64,000 nucleotides of DNA, taken from assembly GCA_035532535.1 (NCBI GenBank), contig DATKQT010000037.1:1-64000 (forward strand). Reading direction: 5' to 3'. The DNA is from Palsa-739 sp035532535. GTDB lineage: Bacteria; Actinomycetota; Thermoleophilia; Gaiellales; Gaiellaceae. Both the position numbers and the translations under genes were made by a program. The notes below the pieces were generated by a model. That model searched no databases and was not told the DNA's origin. It was given only the letters and a program-made list of their open reading frames with translations. Positions 8,150 through 17,003 of this stretch are shown piece after piece (the stretch's first letter is position 1; each line of letters begins with the position of its first letter).

Positions 8150-9937
8150 TCAGGCGCTGAGCTCGAGCTCCGCGTCGCGATTCACGAGCGTCGCGTAGCG
8201 CCCGCCCGCTCGCACGAGGTCGTCATGCCGCCCGATCTCGACGACGCGGCCCTTGTCGAGGACGACGATCTGGTCGGCGTCGCGAATCGTCGACAGGCGG
8301 TGCGCGATCGCGATCGTCGTCCGTCCCTCCGACAGTTTGTCGAGCGCTTCCTGCACGAGCCGTTCCGTCTCCGTGTCGAGCGAGCTCGTCGCCTCGTCGA
8401 GGACGAGGATCGGCGGGTTGCGCAGCACGGTGCGCGCAATCGCGATGCGCTGCTTCTCGCCGCCGGAGAAGCGGTAGCCGCGCTCGCCCACCATCGTGTC
8501 GTAGCCGTCCGGAAGCGCAGCGATGACGTGGTGGATGCGCGCCGCCTCCGCGGCCGCCTCGACCTCCTCGTCGGTCGCATCCGGCTTCGCGAAGCGGAGG
8601 TTCTCGCGCACGCTCGCGTGGAAGAGATACGTCTCCTGCGAGACGACGCCGACGAGATCCGAGAGCGCCTGGAAGCTGAGATCGCGGATGTCGACGCCGC
8701 CGATCGTCAGGCGGCCCGACGTGACGTCGTACAGGCGCGCCGCGAGATAGCCGAGCGTCGTCTTGCCAGAGCCGGTCTCGCCGACGATTGCCGTCGTCGT
8801 CCCCGCAGGCACGACGAACGACACGTTGTCGAGCGCCCAGTCGCTCCCGCCATAGCTGAAGGACACGTCGTCGTACACGACGTCACCGGCGATGCCCTCG
8901 ACCACAGCGTCCGGCTTTTCGTCGATGTCGACCGGTTGGTCGAGGTACTCGAAGATACGGTCGAAGAGCGCGAGCGACGTCTGGATGTCGAGACTGACGC
9001 CGAGGAGCGCCCCGACCGGGAAGAACAGCCGCGTCTGCAGCGTCGTGAACGCGATGATCGTCGTGATCCCGACGACGCTCGTGAGGCCTCCGAGCCAGTA
9101 CACCGCCGCGGGCATGATCGAGAAGCTCGTCTGGATCGACGCCATCACCCAGCGTCCCGCCATCCGCTGGCGCACCTCGAGGTCGGCGAGGTTCAGCGAC
9201 TCCGACTCGAAGCGGTCGGCAAGCTCGCGCGAGCGGCCCATCGTCTTCCCGAGGAGGATCCCGCTGACCGAGAGCGACTCCTGCACGAGGCTGGAGATGT
9301 CGGCGAGCGACTCCTGCGTCGACTTCGCGATCCTCCGCCGCTCGTTCCCGACACGCCGCGTGAGAATGGCGAAGATCGGAATGAGAGCGAACGCAAACAG
9401 CGAGAGCTGCCAGCTCAGCAGCAGCATGCCGACCATCGTCGCGATGACGGTCGTCACGCTCTGCGTGATGCTCGTCGCGGTGTTCGTCACGACGTTCTGG
9501 ACGCCGCCGATGTCGTTGTTGATCCGCGACTGAACCTCGCCTGTTCTCGTCCGCGTGAAGAACGCGAGCGACAGTCGCTGGAGGTGGCGGAAAACGGCCG
9601 CGCGCAGGTCGTGCATGACGCGCTGGCCCACCTGGTTCGAGACCAGCGTCTGGATGACACCGAGAACGCCCGTGACGATCGCGATCGCGATCATGCCGCC
9701 GGCGTTCCATGAGATCGCCGCGTTGTCGTGGTGGTAGATCGCGTTCAGGACGCGGCGCAGGAGGAACGCCGGGACGACCCCGAGCGCGGCGCTGACGACG
9801 ATCAGTCCGAGCAGGCCGGACAGGCGCCGCCAGTACGGCTTGAAGAGCGGTCCGATGCGGCGCAAGTTCGCGCGACGGACGGCCGGGTCCATGGGCCGAT
9901 CGGGCGGTGCCTCGGACGAGTGGAAGAACATCCCCAT
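8150..9937 (-). CDS. ABC exporter, fused permease and ATPase
   Basis: A 595-residue half-transporter that would work as a homodimer or with a partner. The N-terminal membrane domain (about 40-320) has five or six hydrophobic segments. The ATPase domain has Walker A GETGSGKTT (386-394), the signature SGGEKQR (491-497) and Walker B ILVLDEATS (510-518). It belongs to the MsbA/multidrug-like exporters of lipids or hydrophobic compounds; the substrate is unknown. ATG 9937 has TACCCT 8 nt upstream. It is divergent from moaX. Confidence 0.93.
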   Translation of the reverse strand: MGMFFHSSEAPPDRPMDPAVRRANLRRIGPLFKPYWRRLSGLLGLIVVSAALGVVPAFLLRRVLNAIYHHDNAAISWNAGGMIAIAIVTGVLGVIQTLVSNQVGQRVMHDLRAAVFRHLQRLSLAFFTRTRTGEVQSRINNDIGGVQNVVTNTATSITQSVTTVIATMVGMLLLSWQLSLFAFALIPIFAILTRRVGNERRRIAKSTQESLADISSLVQESLSVSGILLGKTMGRSRELADRFESESLNLADLEVRQRMAGRWVMASIQTSFSIMPAAVYWLGGLTSVVGITTIIAFTTLQTRLFFPVGALLGVSLDIQTSLALFDRIFEYLDQPVDIDEKPDAVVEGIAGDVVYDDVSFSYGGSDWALDNVSFVVPAGTTTAIVGETGSGKTTLGYLAARLYDVTSGRLTIGGVDIRDLSFQALSDLVGVVSQETYLFHASVRENLRFAKPDATDEEVEAAAEAARIHHVIAALPDGYDTMVGERGYRFSGGEKQRIAIARTVLRNPPILVLDEATSSLDTETERLVQEALDKLSEGRTTIAIAHRLSTIRDADQIVVLDKGRVVEIGRHDDLVRAGGRYATLVNRDAELELSA

Positions 9938-9940
9938 CGC

Positions 9941-10032
9941 GACTCAGGGTACGTCGTGGTGTGGTGGCTCGGCAGCCCGCGAGTGAGTCCGGCGCGCAGA
10001 CGAGCGCGCGGGAGACCCGCGCGCTCTGAGTC
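9941..10032 (+). promoter_or_regulatory. candidate structured leader upstream of moaX
   Basis: GAGCGCGCGGG and CCCGCGCGCTC (10002-10026) form a perfect 11-bp hairpin with an AGA loop, 30 nt before moaX. It is enclosed by a 7-bp pair, GACTCAG (9941-9947) and CTGAGTC (10026-10032). The hairpin is secure; the outer pair overlaps the -10 region of the divergent ABC gene and may be chance. I could not match it to the known molybdenum-cofactor riboswitch. Confidence 0.35.
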
Positions 10033-10057
10033 GGCATCGCAAGCGACGCCGTAGTGC

Positions 10058-10702
10058 ATGATCGAGGACGTGCGCGTTACCGTCAGACTCTTCGCCGGCC
10101 TGCGTGAGCGTGCCGGCACCGGGCGCCTCGAGCTCGACGGCGTCGAGCGGGTCGCCGACGTCTGGTCGCGCCTCGGCCTGGGCGACGAGCCCGGCGGCCT
10201 CCTGTACGCGGTGAACCGCACGTACGTCGCGCGCGACGCCGCGCTCGCCGACGGCGACGAGGTGGCGGTGATCCCGCCCGTCTCCGGCGGCGCGTTCGTG
10301 CTCAGCTCCGAGCCGCTCGATCTCGGCCGGGTGGTGGCCGAGGCGGCGAGCGAGGACGCAGGCGCGGTGGCGACCTTCGTCGGGACCGTGCGGCGCCACT
10401 CGCGCGGCCGGGACGTCGTGCGGCTCGAGTACGAGGCCTTCGAGGAGATGGCGGAACCGATGCTCCGGGGGCTCGCGGACGAGCTGAAGGAGAAGCATGG
10501 GCTGTGCGAGGTCGCGATCCACCACCGCGTCGGCGCCGTGGACATCGGCGAGGCGAGCGTCATCATCGCCGTCTCCGCCCCGCACCGCGCCGCCGCACTG
10601 GAGGCGTGCCGCGAGGCGATCGACACGTTGAAGGAGACCATCCCGCTGTGGAAGAAGGAGTTCTACGCCGACGGCGAGGAATGGATCGGGAGGGGATCGT
10701 GA
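10058..10702 (+). CDS. moaX: MoaD-MoaE fusion, molybdopterin synthase
   Basis: A 214-residue fusion of both subunits of molybdopterin synthase, which puts two sulfurs on cyclic pyranopterin monophosphate. Residues 1-78 are the ubiquitin-like MoaD part ending in Gly77-Gly78 (PPVSGG), the thiocarboxylate tail. Residues 85-214 are MoaE (FVGTVRRHSRG and the lysine-rich PLWKKEFYADGEEW). Mycobacterial MoaX has the same order and must be cleaved after the Gly-Gly to expose the tail; the same is inferred here. A GTG at 10070 is an alternative start. It overlaps the M50 gene by 4 nt. Confidence 0.93.
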   Translation: MIEDVRVTVRLFAGLRERAGTGRLELDGVERVADVWSRLGLGDEPGGLLYAVNRTYVARDAALADGDEVAVIPPVSGGAFVLSSEPLDLGRVVAEAASEDAGAVATFVGTVRRHSRGRDVVRLEYEAFEEMAEPMLRGLADELKEKHGLCEVAIHHRVGAVDIGEASVIIAVSAPHRAAALEACREAIDTLKETIPLWKKEFYADGEEWIGRGS

Positions 10703-11343
10703 AACGGAGCCTGGAACGACTCGCGGGCGGGGCGGTCGTCATCGGCGGCACCGCGCTGAAATGGGGCTTCGTCTTTGCGAAGTTCTTCGGCTTCTTCATC
10801 TCGGCGGCCGCGTACTCGTTCTGGTTCCACAGCTGGACGTTCGGCGTCGGCCTCGCCGTGCTGATCCTCGTGCACGAGCTCGGCCACGTGCTCGAGGCGC
10901 GACGTCAGGGCCTGCACGTCTCGTGGCCGATGTTCATTCCGTTCTTCGGTGCGTACGTGACCATCCAGCGCGCCGGTCTCACGCCGCTGCGCAGCGGGCT
11001 CATCTCGCTCGCCGGACCGTTCGTGGGCTCGATCGGTGCGGCGGCCGTGTGGGTCGCGAGCTCGGTCCAGGGCTCGGCGCAACTCCAGGTGCTCGCGAAC
11101 ATCGGCTTCCTGCTCAACGCCTTCAACTTGCTCCCGGTCGGCTTCCTCGACGGCGGCCACATCGCCGGGTCGATCCGCGAGGCGTGGCGCATGCCTGTCA
11201 TCCGTTTCGACGGCGGCGTGCCGATGCAGGCATTCGCTCCGGATCGCGTCCGTGCCGTGCAGCTCTTTGCGCTCTACGCCGGGCTCGCGGCGGCGACCGT
11301 GTTGTGCCTCCTTGCGACGCGACCGAACGGAGCGTTCCTGTGA
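10699..11343 (+). CDS. M50 family intramembrane zinc protease
   Basis: A 214-residue site-2-protease-type membrane protein with HELGH (59-63) in a hydrophobic helix and the third zinc ligand in LLPVGFLDGGH (Asp151). There are about five membrane segments and no PDZ domain, close to the SpoIVFB-like subgroup. Substrates are usually membrane-bound factors, unknown here. The start is GTG 10699 in a GTGA overlap with the moaX stop, with GGGAGG upstream. It overlaps the LOG gene by another GTGA. Confidence 0.88.
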   Translation: MKRSLERLAGGAVVIGGTALKWGFVFAKFFGFFISAAAYSFWFHSWTFGVGLAVLILVHELGHVLEARRQGLHVSWPMFIPFFGAYVTIQRAGLTPLRSGLISLAGPFVGSIGAAAVWVASSVQGSAQLQVLANIGFLLNAFNLLPVGFLDGGHIAGSIREAWRMPVIRFDGGVPMQAFAPDRVRAVQLFALYAGLAAATVLCLLATRPNGAFL

Positions 11344-12023
11344 GCACCGACGACCGCCGGATGCTCCAGGCGCACTGGTCGCCCGACGAAGAGTTCGAGC
11401 ACGCGGAGAGGATCGGTGCGGAGTTCCTCGCCGGCTTCGGCGTCGTCGACACCATCGACCGCCCGGCCGTCTCGATCTTCGGGTCTGCACGCGTCGGCGA
11501 AGGGTCGTTCGCGTACGACGAGGCGCGGGCGACCGCGACGCTCTTCGGCAAAGCCGGGTGGGCGGTCGTGACCGGCGGCGGCCCAGGCGTGATGGAGGCG
11601 GCGAACCGCGGCTGCCGCGAGGGCGGCGGCCTGTCGGTCGGCTTCAACATCGAGCTGCCGCACGAGCAAGGATCGAATCCCTACATCGACGTCGGCCTGA
11701 CGTTCCGCCACTTCTATGCGCGCAAGACGATGTTCGTGAAGGCGGCCGAGGGCTTCGTCGTCTTCCCGGGTGGGTTCGGGACCGCCGACGAGCTGTTCGA
11801 GTCGCTCACGCTCATCCAGACCGGCAAGGTGCTCGACTTCCCGGTCATCCTGTTCGGGTCGGAGTACTGGTCGCCGCTGCTCATGTGGATTCGCGACCGC
11901 GCCCTGCCGGAGGGAACCGTCTCACCCAGCGACCTGGAGCTGCTGACCTTGACGGACGATCCCGCCGACGCCGTGCGCCTGGTGCTCGAGCGGTACGAGC
12001 AGCGCAGCGTCAGTAACGTTTGA
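11340..12023 (+). CDS. LOG-family (TIGR00730) nucleotide phosphoribohydrolase
   Basis: A 227-residue Rossmann-fold protein with GGGPGVMEAAN (79-89) and the hallmark PGGFGTADE (143-151). LOG enzymes release the base from 5'-monophosphates such as AMP or cytokinin nucleotides. It begins at GTG 11340 inside the M50 gene stop (GTGA) and ends 3 nt before selA, so moaX, M50, LOG and selA are tightly packed in one likely operon. Confidence 0.88.
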   Translation: MSTDDRRMLQAHWSPDEEFEHAERIGAEFLAGFGVVDTIDRPAVSIFGSARVGEGSFAYDEARATATLFGKAGWAVVTGGGPGVMEAANRGCREGGGLSVGFNIELPHEQGSNPYIDVGLTFRHFYARKTMFVKAAEGFVVFPGGFGTADELFESLTLIQTGKVLDFPVILFGSEYWSPLLMWIRDRALPEGTVSPSDLELLTLTDDPADAVRLVLERYEQRSVSNV

Positions 12024-12026
12024 CGC

Positions 12027-13310
12027 ATGGACTTGCGCGATCTGCCGTCGGTGGACGAGCTCGTACGGGATATCGGCGACCCGCTCGCCGTCGATGCCGC
12101 ACGCCTGGTTCTCTCGCGCGCGCGTGAAGAAATACAGGCAGGCATCGATCCGGGTGACCTCGCCACGAGGTTGACGCGCGAGCTCGAGGCCGCCCGCAGG
12201 CCGAGCCTGCGCCGGGTCCTGAACGCGACCGGCGTCATCGTCCACACGAACCTCGGCCGCGCCCCGCTCGCACCCGAGGCGCTCGCGCGCGTGCAGGACG
12301 CGGGGCGCGGCTACTCCAACCTCGAGCTCGACCTCGAAGAAGGTGAGCGCGGATCGCGCCAGGACCATCTTGCCCCACTGCTGCGCCGCCTCACCGGCGT
12401 GGAGTCGGCGCTCGTCGTCAACAACAACGCCGCCGCCGTGCTGCTCGCGCTTGCTGCGCTCGCGGAAGGCCGAGAGGTTGTCGTTTCGCGCGGCGAGCTG
12501 CTCGAGATCGGCGACGGCTTCCGCATCCCCGAGGTGCTCGCGCGCTCCGGTGCCCGTCTCGTCGAGGTCGGGACGACGAACCGAACGCGCGCCGCCGACT
12601 ACGAGCGTGCGATCGGCCCGGAGACCGCGCTCGTCCTGCGCGTGCACCAGTCGAACTTCCGTGTCGTCGGCTTCACCGAGCTGCCGAAGCTCGCGGAAGT
12701 GGCCGCGGTCGCGCACCGGCACGACCTTCCGCTCGTGGACGACCTCGGCTCCGGCGCGCTCGGCGCCGTTCCCGGGGAGCCGTCCGTCCGCGAGTCGCTG
12801 GCCGCCGGCGCCGATCTCGTCTGCTTCTCCGGCGACAAGCTGCTCGGCGGCCCGCAGGCCGGCATCGTCGCGGGCCGGGCCGATCTCGTCGAGCGGCTGC
12901 GGCGCCACCCGCTGCAACGGGCGGTGCGCGTGGACAAGCTGAACCTCGCGGCGCTCGAAGGCACGCTGCAGCTGCACCTCGAAGCTCCGGCGCGCATCCC
13001 GGTCCTGCGCATGCTCGGAGAGGACGCAAGCATCGTCCGCGCGCGCGCCGAGCGGCTCGCCGAGCTGACCGGCGGCACCGTCGAAGAGACGACCGCACGC
13101 GTCGGCGGCGGCGCGCTTCCGCTCGCGGAGCTGCCGAGTTTCGCGTGCGCGCTCGACGAGTCGCTGGCGGCGCCTCTGCGCGTCGGCGAGCCCCCGGTGG
13201 TCGGCATCGTCCGCGACGGGAAGCTGCTGCTCGACTGCCGCACGCTCGCCGACGGCGAGCTGGACGAGGTCGCAGCCGCAGTGCACCTATGCCAGGTCTA
13301 CGGCCCTTAG
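12027..13310 (+). CDS. selA: L-seryl-tRNA(Sec) selenium transferase SelA
   Basis: A 427-residue PLP enzyme that converts Ser-tRNA(Sec) to Sec-tRNA(Sec) using selenophosphate. It shows RVLNATGVIVHTNLGRAPL (63-81), TTNRT (183-187) and the PLP lysine Lys271 in FSGDKLLGGPQAG. Length and motifs are normal for bacterial SelA. selB follows 33 nt later and the substrate tRNA gene lies at 21169, so most of the selenocysteine pathway is in the window. selD is not. Confidence 0.96.
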   Translation: MDLRDLPSVDELVRDIGDPLAVDAARLVLSRAREEIQAGIDPGDLATRLTRELEAARRPSLRRVLNATGVIVHTNLGRAPLAPEALARVQDAGRGYSNLELDLEEGERGSRQDHLAPLLRRLTGVESALVVNNNAAAVLLALAALAEGREVVVSRGELLEIGDGFRIPEVLARSGARLVEVGTTNRTRAADYERAIGPETALVLRVHQSNFRVVGFTELPKLAEVAAVAHRHDLPLVDDLGSGALGAVPGEPSVRESLAAGADLVCFSGDKLLGGPQAGIVAGRADLVERLRRHPLQRAVRVDKLNLAALEGTLQLHLEAPARIPVLRMLGEDASIVRARAERLAELTGGTVEETTARVGGGALPLAELPSFACALDESLAAPLRVGEPPVVGIVRDGKLLLDCRTLADGELDEVAAAVHLCQVYGP

Positions 13311-13343
13311 TTACGTGACGGGCGATGACAGCCGAGGGACACC

Positions 13344-14924
13344 GTGCCACTGACGGTGGCCACCGCGGGCCACATCGACCACGGCAAGACGACCCTCGTC
13401 GAGGCGCTCACGGGCAAGAACACCGACCGGCTCCCCGAGGAGCAGGCGCGGGGCATCTCCATCGACCTCGGCTACGCGCCGCTCGAGCTGCCGGACGGCA
13501 CGCAGCTCTCCGTCGTCGACGTTCCCGGCCACGAGCGATTCGTGCGGACAATGGTCGCCGGCGCGACCGGCGTCGACCTCTTCCTGCTCGTCATCGACGC
13601 GAACGAGGGCGCGCGGCCGCAGACGCACGAGCACCTCGCCGTGCTCCGTCTGCTCGGCGTCGACCGCGGCGTCGTCGCGCTGACGAAGTCCGACGTCGCC
13701 GACGCGGAGACCGTCGAGCTCGCACGCGCGGAGGCGGAGGAGCTCGTCCCGGGCGCGACGGTCGTCGCCGTGAGTGGGCGAACCGGCGCGGGCCTCGACG
13801 AGCTCCGCGCTGCTCTGGCCGCAATCGCGACCGAGCGCGGCCGCGAGGACGCGCCGACGCGGTTGTACGTCGACCGCTCGTTCACGCTGCGCGGCATCGG
13901 CACCGTCGTGACGGGAACGCTGTGGTCGGGATCGATCGGCGAAGGCGACGAGCTGCGCATCGAGCCGAGCGGGCGGAACGTCCGCGTGCGGAGCGTCCAG
14001 GTGCACGACCGTCCGGTCGATCGCGCCGACGCGGGCCAGCGCGTCGCGGTCGCCCTTCCCGGGGTCGAGCGCAGCGACGTGCGGCGCGGCGACGCGCTGG
14101 TCGCAACCGGCGCGTACCGGCCGACCTACCGGCTCGACATCGCCCTCGAGCCCCTCGCCGAGATTCCTGCGCGAGTCCACGTGCATCACGGGACGGCCGA
14201 CGTGCTCGCGCGCGTCGCGCCCGTGGGCGACCGCTTCGCGCAGCTGCGGCTCGCAGCTCCCATCGTCGCCGCGCGCGGGGACCGCGTCGTCCTGCGTGCG
14301 AGAACGACCGTCGGCGGCGGAGTCGTCCTCGATCCGCATCCGCCACGGCACACGAGCGTCGAGCGGATGGAAGCGGTCGAGCGCGGGGACTCGCTCGTGT
14401 ACGCGCCTGTGCGTGTGGACGGCGAGTGGGTCTGGTCGCAGGAGTGGCTCGATGAGCTGCGCACGCACCTCGAGCACGCGATCGGCGCAGCCGATCCACT
14501 CGATCCCGGCGTCGCGATTCCGGCCGAGCCGTGGGTGAAGGCCGTCGAGCCTCACCTCGGTCTCGAGCGGCGCGGAGCGAAGCTCTACCGGCCCGGAGCA
14601 GCCGCGGAGCTCGGCGAGCGGACGGCCGCGGCCGCCGCGCTCGAGGCGCAGCTCGGCCTCGAGCCCGTGAAGGTCGACGACCCGGTGCTCGCGCGCTTCC
14701 TCGAGGACGAGGGCCGCCTCGTCCGCGTCGGCGTCGGCTTCGCGATCTCGCCCGCAGCGTACGAGCAGGCGCGCGACGTTCTCGTGGACGGGATCACGCT
14801 CGCGCAGTTCCGCGACGCGCTCGGAGTCGGACGCAAGACCGCGCAGATGCTTCTGGAACGGTTCGACACCGACGGCGTGACACGGCGCGTCGGGGATGAG
14901 AGGGTTCTGCGGCGACGCCGATGA
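13344..14924 (+). CDS. selB: selenocysteine-specific elongation factor SelB
   Basis: A 526-residue translation factor that brings Sec-tRNA(Sec) to UGA codons marked by a SECIS hairpin. G motifs are GHIDHGKTT (9-17), DVPGH (59-63) and TKSD (114-117). EF-Tu-like beta-barrels follow, then C-terminal winged helices that bind SECIS RNA (ending LGVGRKTAQMLLERFD). It is about 90 residues shorter than E. coli SelB, apparently in the C-terminal part. GTG 13344 start. The stop overlaps the next gene (ATGA). Confidence 0.95.
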   Translation: MPLTVATAGHIDHGKTTLVEALTGKNTDRLPEEQARGISIDLGYAPLELPDGTQLSVVDVPGHERFVRTMVAGATGVDLFLLVIDANEGARPQTHEHLAVLRLLGVDRGVVALTKSDVADAETVELARAEAEELVPGATVVAVSGRTGAGLDELRAALAAIATERGREDAPTRLYVDRSFTLRGIGTVVTGTLWSGSIGEGDELRIEPSGRNVRVRSVQVHDRPVDRADAGQRVAVALPGVERSDVRRGDALVATGAYRPTYRLDIALEPLAEIPARVHVHHGTADVLARVAPVGDRFAQLRLAAPIVAARGDRVVLRARTTVGGGVVLDPHPPRHTSVERMEAVERGDSLVYAPVRVDGEWVWSQEWLDELRTHLEHAIGAADPLDPGVAIPAEPWVKAVEPHLGLERRGAKLYRPGAAAELGERTAAAAALEAQLGLEPVKVDDPVLARFLEDEGRLVRVGVGFAISPAAYEQARDVLVDGITLAQFRDALGVGRKTAQMLLERFDTDGVTRRVGDERVLRRRR

Positions 14925-15277
14925 ACGTCCAAGAACTGATCGAGCTCTACAACAACGCCTGGAACGCGCATGACCTCGACGCGATCTCGTCGATGCACCA
15001 TCCCGACGTCGTGTTCCACAACCACACCGCCGACGAGCGCGCCGAAGGCGCCGACGTCGTGCGCGAGCACATCGCGGCGATCTTCTGCAACAACCCCGAC
15101 CTCACGTTCTCGACGGTCAGCCTGCGCGTCGGCGACGACTTCGCCGTGTGCGAGTGGACAGCGAGCGCCCGCGGCGTCGAGTGGGACGGCGTCGACGTCT
15201 TCCCGATCGAGGACGGGCTGATCAGGCGAAAGGACGTGTACTCGGCGTCACATCGCCCGCGCGCGCCGAAGGACTGA
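14921..15277 (+). CDS. SnoaL/NTF2-like protein
   Basis: A 118-residue single-domain alpha+beta-barrel of the SnoaL/NTF2 superfamily (ELIELYNNAWNAHDLDAISS...HPDVVFHNH). Members are small-molecule cyclases, isomerases or binding proteins. It is translationally coupled to selB (4-nt overlap), but no link to selenium metabolism is visible. Its last 56 nt overlap the convergent nitrilase gene. Confidence 0.8.
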   Translation: MNVQELIELYNNAWNAHDLDAISSMHHPDVVFHNHTADERAEGADVVREHIAAIFCNNPDLTFSTVSLRVGDDFAVCEWTASARGVEWDGVDVFPIEDGLIRRKDVYSASHRPRAPKD

Positions 15278-16178
15278 CGCCGAGCCGGAGCACGTCCGGC
15301 CGGTGGTAGTGGCCGACCGGGTCGAAGCGCTGGCGCTCCGCAAGCAGCCGGCCCGGGTCGAGCTCGGCGTACAGGATCCCCTCTTCGTCGTACAGCGGAC
15401 CGGCGAGATAGGAGCCGTCGGGCGCGAGGATCGCGCTGCCGCCGCGGCCGAGCACGCCGGCGCCGTCGAGCTCCGCCCGGAGCGGGAAGTCGTCGGGATA
15501 CGAGGACGCGAGCTGGAACGCGCACGGCGAGACGACGTACGACCGGCTCTCGCGCGCGATGTGCACGAGCGTCGACTGCCAGGCGTCGCCGTCGTCGGCG
15601 GTGGACGCGATGTAGATCTCGACGCCTGACTCGTACAGCGCGAACCGCGCGAGCGGCATGTAGTTCTCCCAGCAGATGAGCCCTCCGATTCGGCCGAAGC
15701 CGGTTTCGACCGCGTTGAGGCCGCGCCCGTCGCCCTGTCCCCAGATGAGCCGCTCGTGGTTCGTCGGGACGAGCTTGCGGTGATGGAGCGCCAGCGAGCC
15801 GTCGGGTGCGTGGTAGAGGAGCGCGTTGTAGATCGTCCCCGGGCGCTCGGTCTCGACCTCGTTCACGCCGGTGACGAGCCAGATCCCGAGCTCGCGCGCG
15901 CATGCGGCGAGCCGCTGTTCGGCCGGCGAACCGACGGCGACGGAGTTCTGCGCGATGCGCGCGAACGTCTCCTTCGCGCCGGCGTTCTCCCAGCCGGCGA
16001 ACGCCTTCGCCCAGCGCGACGACGGATACACCGGAACGAACGTCTCGGGGAAGACGACGAGCTCGGCGCCCTGTCCGGCAGCCTCCGCCGCGAGGCCCTC
16101 GAGCTTGTCGAGCGTGCGCTCGCGATCGAGGATGACCGGCTCCGCCTGCACGCAGGCGACGGTGACGGCGCGCTCCAT
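15222..16178 (-). CDS. nitrilase-family carbon-nitrogen hydrolase
   Basis: A 318-residue nitrilase-superfamily enzyme with the triad Glu45 (VFPETF), Lys135 (HHRKLVP) and Cys169 (GGLICWENYMP). CWENYMP is typical of true nitrilases, which turn nitriles into carboxylic acids and ammonia, rather than amidases. ATG 16178 has TAGGGT 6 nt upstream. It is divergent from a membrane protein gene 12 nt away and overlaps the NTF2-like gene at its 3' end. Confidence 0.9.
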   Translation of the reverse strand: MERAVTVACVQAEPVILDRERTLDKLEGLAAEAAGQGAELVVFPETFVPVYPSSRWAKAFAGWENAGAKETFARIAQNSVAVGSPAEQRLAACARELGIWLVTGVNEVETERPGTIYNALLYHAPDGSLALHHRKLVPTNHERLIWGQGDGRGLNAVETGFGRIGGLICWENYMPLARFALYESGVEIYIASTADDGDAWQSTLVHIARESRSYVVSPCAFQLASSYPDDFPLRAELDGAGVLGRGGSAILAPDGSYLAGPLYDEEGILYAELDPGRLLAERQRFDPVGHYHRPDVLRLGVSPSARAGDVTPSTRPFA

Positions 16179-16190
16179 ACTTGAACCCTA

Positions 16191-17003
16191 GTGGTCCTGG
16201 CCCTGAAGCTCACGCTCACGCCTGCCGTCATGATCGGCGCGACGCTCGCCGGGCGCCGATGGGGCGGAGCGATCTCGGGCTGGCTCATCGGACTGCCGCT
16301 GACGTCGGGGCCGCTCGTCTTTCTGCTCACGCTCGAGCACGGCCGGCACTTCGCTACGCGAACCGCGGTCGGGTCGCTCTCGGGCGCGATCGCAGAGGCG
16401 GCGTTCTGCGTCGGCTATGCGCTCGGCGGCCGCTTCCCGCTCGTGTGGGCGACACTCGGTTTCGCCGCTGCAGCGGCGGCCGTGCACGCCGCCCCGCTCG
16501 CGCTCCTGCTCGGGCTCGTTCCGGTCGCGCTCGTGCTCGCGCTGCTCGTGTTGCCACCGTTCCCGGCGCGGACGGAGACCTCCGTGCGCGCGCCGCGCTG
16601 GGATCTGCCCGCGCGTGCGGTCGTTGCGACCGGCGTCGTCCTCATCCTCACCGCGTCGGCAACGACGATCGGCGCACGCCTCACGGGACTGCTCGCGGTG
16701 TATCCGCTCTACTCGGCGGTGCTCGCCGCGTTCGCGCACCGGCTCGAAGGACGCGCCGCGGCCGTCGGCCTGCTCCGCGGGCTCCTCGTCGGCCTCTTCT
16801 CCTTCACGGCGTTCTACTCGGTGCTCGGACTCGTGCTTCCGCGTGTCGGGACGGCGGGCGCGTTCGCGAGCGCGGTCGCAGCCGCGCTCATCGTCCAGGC
16901 GGCTTCGCTCGGCCGAATCCGCCCCCGCCCGGCGTCTCGATCCGGACGAGATCGCCTGCCCGCAGCGCCTTCGTCACCTTCGCCGGCTGCTCCTCCCCGT
17001 TGA
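16191..17003 (+). CDS. multi-pass membrane protein, unknown function
   Basis: A 270-residue integral membrane protein with about seven or eight hydrophobic segments up to residue 235, then a Pro/Ser/Arg-rich tail of 35 residues. The tail coincides with a 116-nt antisense overlap with hyuB and looks like read-through into it rather than a domain. GTG start at 16191. I do not recognise the family. It is divergent from the nitrilase. Confidence 0.75.
   Translation: MVLALKLTLTPAVMIGATLAGRRWGGAISGWLIGLPLTSGPLVFLLTLEHGRHFATRTAVGSLSGAIAEAAFCVGYALGGRFPLVWATLGFAAAAAAVHAAPLALLLGLVPVALVLALLVLPPFPARTETSVRAPRWDLPARAVVATGVVLILTASATTIGARLTGLLAVYPLYSAVLAAFAHRLEGRAAAVGLLRGLLVGLFSFTAFYSVLGLVLPRVGTAGAFASAVAAALIVQAASLGRIRPRPASRSGRDRLPAAPSSPSPAAPPR

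Noticed and set aside
8225..9712. 495-codon plus-strand ORF
   Set aside because: Antisense to the ABC exporter, whose Walker and signature motifs fix the coding strand.
9941..10032. Moco riboswitch or tRNA-like element
   Set aside because: No T-arm or anticodon pattern and no match to the riboswitch core that I can recognise; retained only as a candidate structure.
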